Below, one piece after another: positions 29,796-35,982 of a stretch of 35,982 nt of DNA. Made by a program: the position numbers and the translations under genes. How positions within the stretch are numbered: the first letter of the stretch is position 1; each line of letters begins with the position of its first letter. The notes beneath the pieces are model-generated. The model worked only from the letters and a program-made list of their open reading frames with translations, ran no database searches and was not told where the DNA came from. The stretch is from an uncultured Lachnospiraceae bacterium (lineage in GTDB: Bacteria; Bacillota; Clostridia; Lachnospirales; Lachnospiraceae), in the NCBI GenBank assembly GCA_947626715.1, contig CANQTG010000019.1:1-35982 (forward strand), in the 5' to 3' direction.

Positions 29796-31046
29796 GTGGA
29801 TTCTATTCATATCTGCGGCGGCTGCCCCTTAAACGGCAGCGTGCGGGTGCAGGGCTCGAAAAACGCCGTACTGCCGATTCTGGCGGCCACGATCCTTGTA
29901 GAAGGCGTAAGCACGCTCAATAACTGTCCAAAGATAACGGACGTACTGTGCATGATAAGGCTTTTGCAGAGTATAGGCTGCCGCGTGTCGGCGGACTGGG
30001 AAAGCGGGCGGATTACAGTAGACGCGGGCCGCATTGAAAACAGCAGCCTGCCGGAGGATTACGTATCGCGTATGCGCTGCTCGGTGGTCGTCATGGGCGC
30101 TCTGCTCGGACGGACGGGGCGGGTCAGTATCAGCTACCCGGGAGGCTGCGTGATCGGCAGACGGCCGATCGACATGCACCTGACGGCGTTTTCCAAGCTG
30201 GGCGTCAGGCTCTTCGAGCAGGGGAACATACTGCGCGCATGGACGGAAGGAATGTCCGGGGCTCTGATCCCCCTTCCCTTTCCGAGCGTAGGCGCGACGG
30301 AGAACAGCATTTTGGCGGCGGTATCCGCCAAAGGCGAGACACGGATCGAGAATGCGGCGAGGGAGCCGGAGATCGGGGCGCTGTGCGGATTCTTACAGAG
30401 CGCGGGCGCAGAGATCGAAAGAGAAGAGGGCGGGGCGCATATCCGTATCCGCGGCGGGAGGAGGCTGCATTCGTGCAGCTACCGGATACCGCCGGACCGT
30501 ATCGTGGCGGGGACTTATCTGCTGGGCTGTATGGCGGCGGGCGGAAGGGTGCGTATAGAGGAAGCAAGAAGCGAGGAACTGGAAGCCCTTCTTGCGGCGA
30601 TCGCGCAGATGGGCGGCAGCTATATCTGCGGAGAAGACGGTATCACGCTAAAGGCTCCCAAAAGGCCGAAGGCGCTCCCTTACTTAAAAACGGCGGTCTA
30701 TCCGGGCTATCCGACCGACCTACAGTCGCAGCTTCTGGCCGCGCTGTCCGTGGCGGACGGTATCAGCATAGTGGAGGAGGATATCTTTGAGGACCGCTTC
30801 CGTATCGTGCCGGAGCTTATCAGGATGGGGGCGGATATCACGGTGGAAGGGAAACGCGCCGTGGTGCGGGGCGTAGAAGCCCTGCGGGGCGCGCGGGTAT
30901 GCGCCAAAGAGCTGCGCGGCGGCGCGGCGCTGTGCATGGCCGCGCTGGCGGCCAAAGGAGAGAGCCGGATCGGGAACAGGCATTTTATCGACAGAGGATA
31001 CGCGTCGCTGGAAGCGGATATCCAGAGGCTCAGGGGAAGGGTATGA
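29796..31046 (+). CDS. murA: UDP-N-acetylglucosamine 1-carboxyvinyltransferase MurA
   Basis: 416 residues with a GTG start (29796) after AAGGTG. MurA transfers enolpyruvate from PEP to UDP-GlcNAc, the first committed step of peptidoglycan synthesis. Motifs are VQGSKNAVLPILAA (Lys-Asn pair), the active loop YPGGCVIGRRPIDMHL with C118, the fosfomycin target, PSVGATENSILAAV, and PGYPTDLQSQLLAALS. Firmicutes usually carry two MurA paralogues; this is the copy embedded in the division cluster. Its end overlaps divIB by 4 bases. Confidence 0.95.
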   Translation: MDSIHICGGCPLNGSVRVQGSKNAVLPILAATILVEGVSTLNNCPKITDVLCMIRLLQSIGCRVSADWESGRITVDAGRIENSSLPEDYVSRMRCSVVVMGALLGRTGRVSISYPGGCVIGRRPIDMHLTAFSKLGVRLFEQGNILRAWTEGMSGALIPLPFPSVGATENSILAAVSAKGETRIENAAREPEIGALCGFLQSAGAEIEREEGGAHIRIRGGRRLHSCSYRIPPDRIVAGTYLLGCMAAGGRVRIEEARSEELEALLAAIAQMGGSYICGEDGITLKAPKRPKALPYLKTAVYPGYPTDLQSQLLAALSVADGISIVEEDIFEDRFRIVPELIRMGADITVEGKRAVVRGVEALRGARVCAKELRGGAALCMAALAAKGESRIGNRHFIDRGYASLEADIQRLRGRV

Positions 31047-31762
31047 AAAAGAAAATAGGGGTCGCGCTTTCGCTGTGCGCGGCGGTGTGTATCATAGGAG
31101 GCGCAGCGGCGGCGCTGCTGCATTATTACAAGGTGACGACCGTATATGTAGAGGGAAACGTACATTACAGCAATGAGGAGATCATGGATATGGTCATGTC
31201 GGGAAGGCTGGGAGATAATTCCCTGTTTCTGGCATTGAAGTATAAGAACAGGGGGGTGGACGATATCCCCTTTGTTCAGACGATGGACGTGGACATCCTC
31301 TCTCCCGACACGATACGCATTACCGTATATGAAAAGGCGATGGCGGGCTATATCGAATATCTCGGGAAATACATGTATTTTGACAAAGACGGCACGATCG
31401 TGGAGGCGTCGGATCAGAAAACGGCGGGGATCCCGCAGGTGACGGGCCTTAGCTATGGCTATGTGGTCATGAATGAAAAGCTGCCGATCGACAATCCCGA
31501 GATCTTCGCGGATATCTTGGATATCACGCAGCTGTTGAATAAATACGATATTCAGGCGGATAAGATCCAGTTTGACAAGAGCCTGCATAAGACCCTGTAT
31601 TTCGGGGAAGCGCGGGTCAGTCTTGGATCGAATGAAAATATAGGGGAAAAGATCATGAAGCTGAAGGGGATATTGCCGGAGCTAGACGGCAAGAAGGGAA
31701 TGCTGCGTATGGATAATTATTCCGAGGAGGTGCAGAATGTTACGTTTGAGCTGGACGAGTGA
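31043..31762 (+). CDS. divIB: Cell division protein DivIB/FtsQ
   Basis: 239 residues from ATG 31043, overlapping the murA stop (ATGA); the upstream open frame is a shadow of murA. DivIB stabilises the FtsL-DivIC complex at the septum. It has a very short cytoplasmic N terminus, a membrane segment at about 6-28 (IGVALSLCAAVCIIGGAAAALL), a POTRA domain starting VTTVYVEGNVHYSNEEI, and the FtsQ/DivIB domain (DVDILSPDTIRITVYEKAMAGYIEY, YMYFDKDGTIVE). Confidence 0.93.
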   Translation: MKKKIGVALSLCAAVCIIGGAAAALLHYYKVTTVYVEGNVHYSNEEIMDMVMSGRLGDNSLFLALKYKNRGVDDIPFVQTMDVDILSPDTIRITVYEKAMAGYIEYLGKYMYFDKDGTIVEASDQKTAGIPQVTGLSYGYVVMNEKLPIDNPEIFADILDITQLLNKYDIQADKIQFDKSLHKTLYFGEARVSLGSNENIGEKIMKLKGILPELDGKKGMLRMDNYSEEVQNVTFELDE

Positions 31763-31775
31763 CAAAATGCGGCCC

Positions 31776-31784
31776 GGGGGGGGG
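31776..31784 (+). repeat. Run of nine G residues between divIB and ftsZ
   Basis: A G9 homopolymer starts 14 bases after the divIB stop and lies about 75 bases upstream of the ftsZ promoter. Such runs are prone to length change and to sequencing error. Confidence 0.85.
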
Positions 31785-31858
31785 AGGTATAAAGCGCCGG
31801 ATCGACGGGCGCGGATCGCCTATAGAAACGAAAAAATACCCGGAATCAGAAAAAACAG

Positions 31859-31887
31859 TTGATTAATTGTGTAAAAGATAATATGAT
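31859..31887 (+). promoter_or_regulatory. Sigma-A promoter of ftsZ
   Basis: TTGATT at 31859-31864 and TATGAT at 31882-31887 are separated by 17 bases. Transcription should start near 31894, about 40 bases before the ftsZ start. A 6-bp inverted repeat (GATAGA/TCTATC) lies at about 31885-31907. Confidence 0.75.
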
Positions 31888-31933
31888 AGACTATATGGAA
31901 TCTATCAGAAACCATAATAAGGAGGATATACCC

Positions 31934-33130
31934 TTGCTGGAAATTAAGACGAACGATGCTGAATCCGCTGCCAAGATCATCGTAGTCGGTGTCGGCGGCG
32001 CCGGGAATAATGCTGTAAATAGAATGATCGAAGAGAATATTGACGGCGTCGATTTTATCGGGATCAATACGGACAGGCAGGCGCTGCAGCTCTGCAAGGC
32101 TCCTAAGCTGCTCCAGATCGGGGAGAAGCTGACAAAGGGTCTGGGAGCGGGCGCAAAGCCTGAGATCGGAGAAAAGGCCGCGGAAGAAAATATAGAAGAT
32201 ATCACCAATGCGCTGAAGGGTTCCGATATGGTGTTCGTCACCTGCGGTATGGGCGGCGGCACCGGGACGGGAGCGGCTCCCGTCGTCGCTAGGGTCTCCA
32301 AAGAGATGGGGATCCTGACGGTCGGCGTGGTAACGAAGCCCTTCCGTTTTGAAGCGAAGGCCCGCATGATCAACGCGATCAACGGGATTGAGCGCTTAAA
32401 GGAGAACGTCGATACCCTGATCGTTATCCCCAACGATAAGCTGCTCGAGATCGTCGATAGGCGCACGACCATGCCAGACGCGCTGAAAAAGGCGGACGAG
32501 GTCCTGCAGCAGGCGGTGCAGGGCATTACCGACCTGATCAATCTGCCGGCGATCATCAATCTGGACTTTGCCGACGTCCAGACCGTTATGAAGGACAAGG
32601 GGATCGCGCATATCGGTATCGGCGTAGGAAAAGGCGACGACAAAGCGGCGGATGCCGTTAAGATGGCGGTGGAGAGCCCGCTGCTCGAGACGACGATCTC
32701 CGGCGCGACCCATGTGATCATCAACGTATCCGGCGATATTACGCTGGCGGATGCGGCGGATGCCGCCGATTATGTGCAGAATCTGGCCGGAGACGAGGTC
32801 AATATCATATTCGGCGCGATGTACGATGAGGCGGCTGCGGACAGCTGTACGATCACCGTGATCGCGACGGGACTGGAAGCGGGCGTAACGCCCCGTATCA
32901 CCCCGAATAATTTTCAGGCGTATAAGGCGCAGCAGGCGGTCAGGCCCATCGCTTCCAAGCAGGCGGCGGTGAGACCGGCGGCGCAGGCCGTCCCGTCGAC
33001 GCCCGCGGCGGCGCAGGCGTCCCCCGGCGTCACTCCCAAGCAACTTACGGGGATCCGCAGGCCGGGAGACATCAAGAGCAGCGTGGAGGAAAAGACGCTG
33101 AGCATACCGAGCTTTTTACAGAAAAAATAA
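31934..33130 (+). CDS. ftsZ: Cell division GTPase FtsZ
   Basis: 398 residues from TTG 31934, giving [31 protein letters not shown], which matches the N terminus of B. subtilis FtsZ (MLEF). GGAGG at 31921-31925 precedes it. Earlier in-frame starts (TTG 31859, ATG 31883 and 31895) lie in the promoter or lack a binding site. FtsZ polymerises into the Z ring. GTP-binding motif [11 protein letters not shown]7 loop [11 protein letters not shown] and the C-terminal partner-binding peptide [11 protein letters not shown] are intact, joined by an Ala/Pro/Gln-rich linker (about residues 315-375). No ftsA lies next to it. Confidence 0.97.
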   Translation: MLEIKTNDAESAAKIIVVGVGGAGNNAVNRMIEENIDGVDFIGINTDRQALQLCKAPKLLQIGEKLTKGLGAGAKPEIGEKAAEENIEDITNALKGSDMVFVTCGMGGGTGTGAAPVVARVSKEMGILTVGVVTKPFRFEAKARMINAINGIERLKENVDTLIVIPNDKLLEIVDRRTTMPDALKKADEVLQQAVQGITDLINLPAIINLDFADVQTVMKDKGIAHIGIGVGKGDDKAADAVKMAVESPLLETTISGATHVIINVSGDITLADAADAADYVQNLAGDEVNIIFGAMYDEAAADSCTITVIATGLEAGVTPRITPNNFQAYKAQQAVRPIASKQAAVRPAAQAVPSTPAAAQASPGVTPKQLTGIRRPGDIKSSVEEKTLSIPSFLQKK

Positions 33131-33156
33131 AAGAAAAACGAAAAGACCCAAAGGGT

Positions 33157-33203
33157 CCGCAAAAACGGAGCGGAGAGGCTCCGTTTTTTTGCGGGCTTTT
33201 TTT
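33157..33203 (+). terminator. Rho-independent terminator after ftsZ
   Basis: CCGCAAAAACGGAGC pairs with GCTCCG, a run of T and GCGG: a CGGAGC/GCTCCG inner stem, then A-T pairs and an outer CCGC/GCGG stem, followed by GC and seven T residues. A second small stem (GACCC/GGGTC) precedes it at 33145-33157. Confidence 0.9.
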
Positions 33204-33226
33204 GACGGAGAGGGCGGCCCTGTCCG

Positions 33227-33296
33227 TTTTTGTCTACAAATATTCCGTGCGCCGGAGCCGATTTTGACAAAATATTTGCCGGAGAATTTTTATAAT
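33227..33296 (+). promoter_or_regulatory. Putative Spo0A-controlled spoIIG promoter with wide spacing
   Basis: TTGACA (33264-33269) and TATAAT (33291-33296) are perfect sigma-A boxes but 21 bases apart instead of about 17. The -35 box is embedded in TTTTGACAAAA (33262-33272), whose complement TTTTGTCAAAA matches the Spo0A box (TTTTGTCRAA type). A second box-like sequence, TTTTGTCTACAAA, lies at about 33228-33240. In B. subtilis the spoIIG promoter also has consensus-like boxes spaced 22 bp apart and needs Spo0A~P bound upstream. The sequence elements are observed; regulation by Spo0A is inferred. Confidence 0.75.
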
Positions 33297-33326
33297 AAAC
33301 CCATGAAGGGACGCAGGAGGTGAGAG

Positions 33327-34145
33327 GTGAAATACAGGCTGTATCTTGACGCTTTTTTCCTGCTGAATCTTTTTATGGATACCCTGCTGCTGTCTTTGGT
33401 CAAACGAGTTCTCGGGCGTACTGCCACGCGCCTGAGGCTGCTGCTTAGCGGGGCGTTCGGAGCGGGAACGGCGTGCGCCCTGACGCTGGTTTCATGGATC
33501 CCCGCTTGGCTGAAGCTGCTCGCGGGATACGGGCTTGTCAGTATCGCTATGGTACGGCTCGCCTTTTGCCGGCTCCCGTTTCGCCTCGCCCTGAAGGGGG
33601 CCGTTTATCTGTACGGCTTTGCGTTCCTGCTCGGCGGCGCTTTGGAGCTGCTGCTACGGCTCATAAGCTTGGGAGGCGGCAAAATGGGATTGCTAGGGCT
33701 CTGCGCGGCCTCGCTCTGCGTCTATGCGGCATTCCTGCATTTCTATAAGGCGCGGCGGGAGAGACGGGGCTGTACGCCGCTGCCGGTCTGCCTGATCTGG
33801 AAGGAAAGGAAAGCGTGGACATCGGCGCTGGTCGATACCGGGAACCATCTGTATGAACCGATCAGCCAAAAGGCGGTGTCCGTCGTGGAAAAGGGGATCT
33901 TGGAGGGGCTCTTTGCAGGAGAGCCGCCGCAGGGCTTTCGGGCGGTCCCTTACAGCAGCATAGGCAGAAAACGGGGGATCCTGAGCGGATATGAGATCAC
34001 GGCCCTGATCATAGAGGAAGGGGAAAAGAAAATAAGGATAGAAAAGCCGATCGTGGGAGCGTTTGACGGGAGGCTGTCAACGGACGCGGCGTATCAGATG
34101 ATATTACATCCCACATTAACAAAATGGCAGGAGGAAAGCATATGA
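33327..34145 (+). CDS. spoIIGA: Sporulation sigma-E factor-processing peptidase SpoIIGA
   Basis: 272 residues with a GTG start (33327) after AGGAGGTGA. SpoIIGA is a membrane-bound aspartic protease that removes the pro-sequence of sigma-E in the mother cell after a signal (SpoIIR) from the forespore. The N-terminal half has about five membrane helices ([20 protein letters not shown] and on to about residue 135). The C-terminal protease domain has the catalytic D170 in [14 protein letters not shown] and the [13 protein letters not shown] segment. It ends with a 4-base overlap with sigE, its substrate gene, as in B. subtilis. Confidence 0.95.
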   Translation: MKYRLYLDAFFLLNLFMDTLLLSLVKRVLGRTATRLRLLLSGAFGAGTACALTLVSWIPAWLKLLAGYGLVSIAMVRLAFCRLPFRLALKGAVYLYGFAFLLGGALELLLRLISLGGGKMGLLGLCAASLCVYAAFLHFYKARRERRGCTPLPVCLIWKERKAWTSALVDTGNHLYEPISQKAVSVVEKGILEGLFAGEPPQGFRAVPYSSIGRKRGILSGYEITALIIEEGEKKIRIEKPIVGAFDGRLSTDAAYQMILHPTLTKWQEESI

Positions 34146-34882
34146 TTTTTAAGGTGGCGATACCGGGGAAAATACAGTTTCGGATGCTGCGCAGGGAGCC
34201 GGGGCTCCTTCCGCACAGGCAGGGCGAGATCCATTATATCGGGGGAACGGAAGTACTGCCGCCGCCGCTTGAGGCGTTGGAGGAAGAGGAGGTCATCGGC
34301 GATCTGGGGACGGAGGATGAGCAGGAGGCGAAGGCGACCCTGATCGAGCATAATCTGCGGCTCGTCGTTTACATAGCAAAGAAATTCGACAATACGGGAG
34401 TCGGCGTGGAGGATCTGATCTCCATCGGGACGATCGGGCTGATCAAGTCGATCAATACGTTCAATCCCGGTAAAAATATCAAGCTGGCGACCTATGCGTC
34501 GAGATGTATCGAAAACGAGATCCTGATGTATCTGCGCAAAAATAACAAGGCAAAGGCGGAGGTATCCATCGACGAGCCGCTCAATGTGGACTGGGACGGA
34601 AACGAGCTGCTCTTGTCGGATATTCTGGGAACGGACGAGGACGTGATCTATCGGGATATTGAAAACGAGGTAGAAAGGGGGCTTTTGTTTCAGGCGGTAA
34701 ATAGGCTCTCGGAACGGGAAAGGACGATCATCAGCCTGCGTTTTGGCTTAAATACGCCGGACGGGGAGGAAATGACGCAGAAGGAGGTCGCCTCCCTGCT
34801 CGGGATCTCGCAGTCCTATATCTCGAGGCTGGAAAAAAAGATCATCAAGCGCCTAAAGCGCGAGATGGTAAAGGAAGCCTGA
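34142..34882 (+). CDS. sigE: RNA polymerase sporulation sigma factor SigE (pro-form)
   Basis: 246 residues from ATG 34142 after CAGGAGG. Sigma-E directs early mother-cell transcription. The first 30 or so residues ([20 protein letters not shown]...) form the pro-sequence ahead of [13 protein letters not shown], where SpoIIGA cleavage is expected. Region 2 is [34 protein letters not shown] with [26 protein letters not shown]. Region 4 is [16 protein letters not shown] and a helix-turn-helix [27 protein letters not shown]. Length and neighbours match sigE. Confidence 0.97.
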   Translation: MIFKVAIPGKIQFRMLRREPGLLPHRQGEIHYIGGTEVLPPPLEALEEEEVIGDLGTEDEQEAKATLIEHNLRLVVYIAKKFDNTGVGVEDLISIGTIGLIKSINTFNPGKNIKLATYASRCIENEILMYLRKNNKAKAEVSIDEPLNVDWDGNELLLSDILGTDEDVIYRDIENEVERGLLFQAVNRLSERERTIISLRFGLNTPDGEEMTQKEVASLLGISQSYISRLEKKIIKRLKREMVKEA

Positions 34883-34969
34883 GAAAAGAGGGGCGGCAGA
34901 TCATGCCGGATTTTGCCCTCCTTTGCCCGATTCGCGCGAAAGATTTGGTTTAAAAATCTTCCAAAGAGC

Positions 34970-35002
34970 GCATAGTAAAACGCCATAGTGAGAATCATTT
35001 TA
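34970..35002 (+). promoter_or_regulatory. Possible forespore (sigma-F/sigma-G) promoter of sigG
   Basis: GCATA at 34970-34974 matches the sigma-F/G -35 form, and after 15 bases comes GAGAATCATTTTA, loosely like a sigma-F -10, which contains CATTTTA, like a sigma-G -10. A hairpin AAGATTT/AAATCTT lies just upstream (34940-34960). sigG is expected to be read by sigma-F and then by its own product. The match is imperfect. Confidence 0.3.
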
Positions 35003-35031
35003 ACAGAAACTATGTTAGGAGGAATCTTGCT

Positions 35032-35811
35032 ATGGCGCTTAATAAGGTGGAAATCTGCGGAGTCAATACGGCGAAGCTCCCCTCTCTGTCAAGCGAACAG
35101 AAGGCGAAGCTCTTTGAACGGATCAAAGAGGGCGATATGGAGGCCCGAAACGAATATACGGAAGGGAACCTGCGGCTTGTATTAAGCGTCATCAAGCGGT
35201 TTGCCGGCAGCAACGAGAACCCGGACGACCTGTTCCAGATCGGCTGTATCGGGCTGATGAAGGCTATCGACAATTTCAATACGGAGCTGGACGTGAAGTT
35301 CTCGACTTATGCGGTGCCGATGATCATCGGCGAGATCAGGCGATTCCTTAGGGACAACAACAGTATCCGCGTCAGCCGCTCCCTGAAGGATACCGCCTAT
35401 AAGGCGATCTACGCGAAGGAAAGCCTGACAAAAAAGAATCTGAAGGAGCCGACGATCACGGAGATCGCGGACGAGATCGGAATCTCCAAAGAGGAGATCG
35501 TCTATGCGCTGGACGCCATTCAGAATCCGATGAGCCTGTACGAGCCCGTCTATACGGACGGCGGCGATACGCTCTATGTCATGGATCAGGTCAGCGATAA
35601 GAAAAACAGGGAGGAGCTGTGGGTGGAGCGCCTTTCGCTCAGGGAGGCCATGAAGCGCCTGAACGAGCGGGAAAACGAGATCATCACGCTGCGCTTTTTC
35701 GAGGGCAAGACACAGATGGAGGTGGCGGAGATCATCGGGATCTCGCAGGCGCAGGTATCCAGACTGGAGAAAAACGCTCTGAAGGTAATGCACGGCTATC
35801 TGGCGGAATAG
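35032..35811 (+). CDS. sigG: RNA polymerase sporulation sigma factor SigG
   Basis: 259 residues from ATG 35032 after TTAGGAGGAATCTTGCT. Sigma-G drives late forespore transcription. The N terminus NKVEICGVNTAKLP is the hallmark of SigG (B. subtilis NKVEICGVDTSKLP). Region 2 is GNLRLVLSVIKRFAGSNENPDDLFQIGCIGLMKAIDNF with VKFSTYAVPMIIGEIRRFLRD. Region 3 includes EPTITEIADEIGISKEEI, and region 4 RLNERENEIITLRFFEGKTQMEVAEIIGISQAQVSRLEKNAL. There is no pro-sequence. It follows sigE by 149 bases, as in other spore formers. Confidence 0.97.
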   Translation: MALNKVEICGVNTAKLPSLSSEQKAKLFERIKEGDMEARNEYTEGNLRLVLSVIKRFAGSNENPDDLFQIGCIGLMKAIDNFNTELDVKFSTYAVPMIIGEIRRFLRDNNSIRVSRSLKDTAYKAIYAKESLTKKNLKEPTITEIADEIGISKEEIVYALDAIQNPMSLYEPVYTDGGDTLYVMDQVSDKKNREELWVERLSLREAMKRLNERENEIITLRFFEGKTQMEVAEIIGISQAQVSRLEKNALKVMHGYLAE

Positions 35812-35852
35812 GATCCCGCGGGCCGGGGAGGATAAGCGGCGTCTGATACAAT

Positions 35853-35877
35853 AGCCATTGTTTGCACAACAATGGTT
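35853..35877 (+). other. Hairpin after sigG
   Basis: AGCCATTGTT and AACAATGGTT pair over 10 bp (one G-T) around TGCAC, about 40 bases after the sigG stop. No U-tract. Role unclear; it precedes the terminator. Confidence 0.5.
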
Positions 35878-35890
35878 CAGACTGTAGACA

Positions 35891-35922
35891 AAGTCCCGGG
35901 AATTTCCGGGATTTTTCTTTTT
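35891..35922 (+). terminator. Rho-independent terminator of the sigG transcript
   Basis: AAGTCCCGG and CCGGGATTT pair over 9 bp (one G-T) around GAATTT, followed by TTCTTTTT. Confidence 0.8.
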
Positions 35923-35923
35923 C

Positions 35924-35979
35924 AAAGAGCTGAAAAGTCCAGTAAATATGAGGACTTTCAAGCTCTTTTCTGGTATAAT
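35924..35979 (+). promoter_or_regulatory. Inverted repeat followed by a -10 box at the window edge
   Basis: AAAGAGCTGAAAAGTCC (35924-35940) pairs with GGACTTTCAAGCTCTTT (35952-35968) with two mismatches around an 11-base loop. TATAAT follows at 35974-35979. The window ends three bases later, so this is probably the promoter or end region of the next unit. No good -35 box is seen. Confidence 0.45.
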
Positions 35980-35982
35980 AGA

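Noticed and set aside
30899-31042. N-terminal extension of DivIB
   Set aside because: The sequence is a shadow of the murA end; ATG 31043 overlaps the murA stop in the usual coupled way and starts just before the membrane segment.
31859-31933. N-terminal extension of FtsZ from TTG 31859 or ATG 31883
   Set aside because: TTG 31859 is part of the predicted -35 box and ATG 31883 overlaps the -10 box, while TTG 31934 has a well-placed GGAGG and the expected FtsZ N terminus.

Overview
The window is a chromosomal stretch from a spore-forming, high-GC member of the Clostridia, most likely Lachnospiraceae. This rests on the gene content (nusA-infB cluster, rpsO-pnp-thrS, a division and cell-wall cluster, then spoIIGA-sigE-sigG), the strong AGGAGG-type ribosome binding sites, several TTG/GTG starts overlapping upstream stops, and protein sequences of clostridial type. 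All convincing genes are on the + strand. The long minus-strand frames are shadows of GC-rich genes.

Region 1 (1-2150) is the only accessory-looking part. It opens inside a zeta-toxin-like kinase gene and continues into a direct tandem duplication (unit about 830 bases, offset 946-947) encoding a charged helical protein of unknown function followed by a second unknown gene. The two copies are in different frames, and the downstream gene of the second copy carries a nonsense mutation. Region 2 (2288-11338) has a tRNA-Glu(CTC) gene, a strong promoter, a perfect 28-bp palindrome in the leader, and then rimP-nusA-rnpM-L7Ae-infB-rbfA-nrnA-truB-ribF, a translation/transcription operon. Region 3 (11339-19590) holds a Na/phosphate cotransporter, a small unknown protein, a secreted NlpC/P60 peptidase, rpsO with its own promoter, pnp, and thrS with a clear terminator.

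Region 4 (19660-33205) is the division and cell-wall cluster. A consensus promoter is followed by four 10-bp-spaced GTGG boxes (the likely MraZ operator), then mraZ-rsmH-ftsL-two class B PBPs-mraY-murD-ftsW-murA-divIB, and ftsZ with its own promoter and terminator. murE, murF, murG, murB and ftsA are absent from the cluster. Region 5 (33206-35922) is the sporulation sigma locus. A promoter with near-consensus -35 and -10 boxes 21 bp apart, overlapped by a Spo0A-like box, precedes spoIIGA-sigE; sigG follows and ends at a terminator. The last 60 bases contain an inverted repeat and a TATAAT box belonging to whatever lies beyond the window.

The housekeeping genes carry several low-complexity or repeat expansions: an acidic 11-residue repeat in the NusA tail, a 12-residue repeat in the IF-2 linker, an acidic tail on one PBP, a repeat insert in MurD, a 17-bp array before murD, purine-rich spacers, and GC-rich hairpins in otherwise tight operon gaps. 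I saw no clear new defence or biosynthetic system. The zeta cassette duplication is the most plausible lead.
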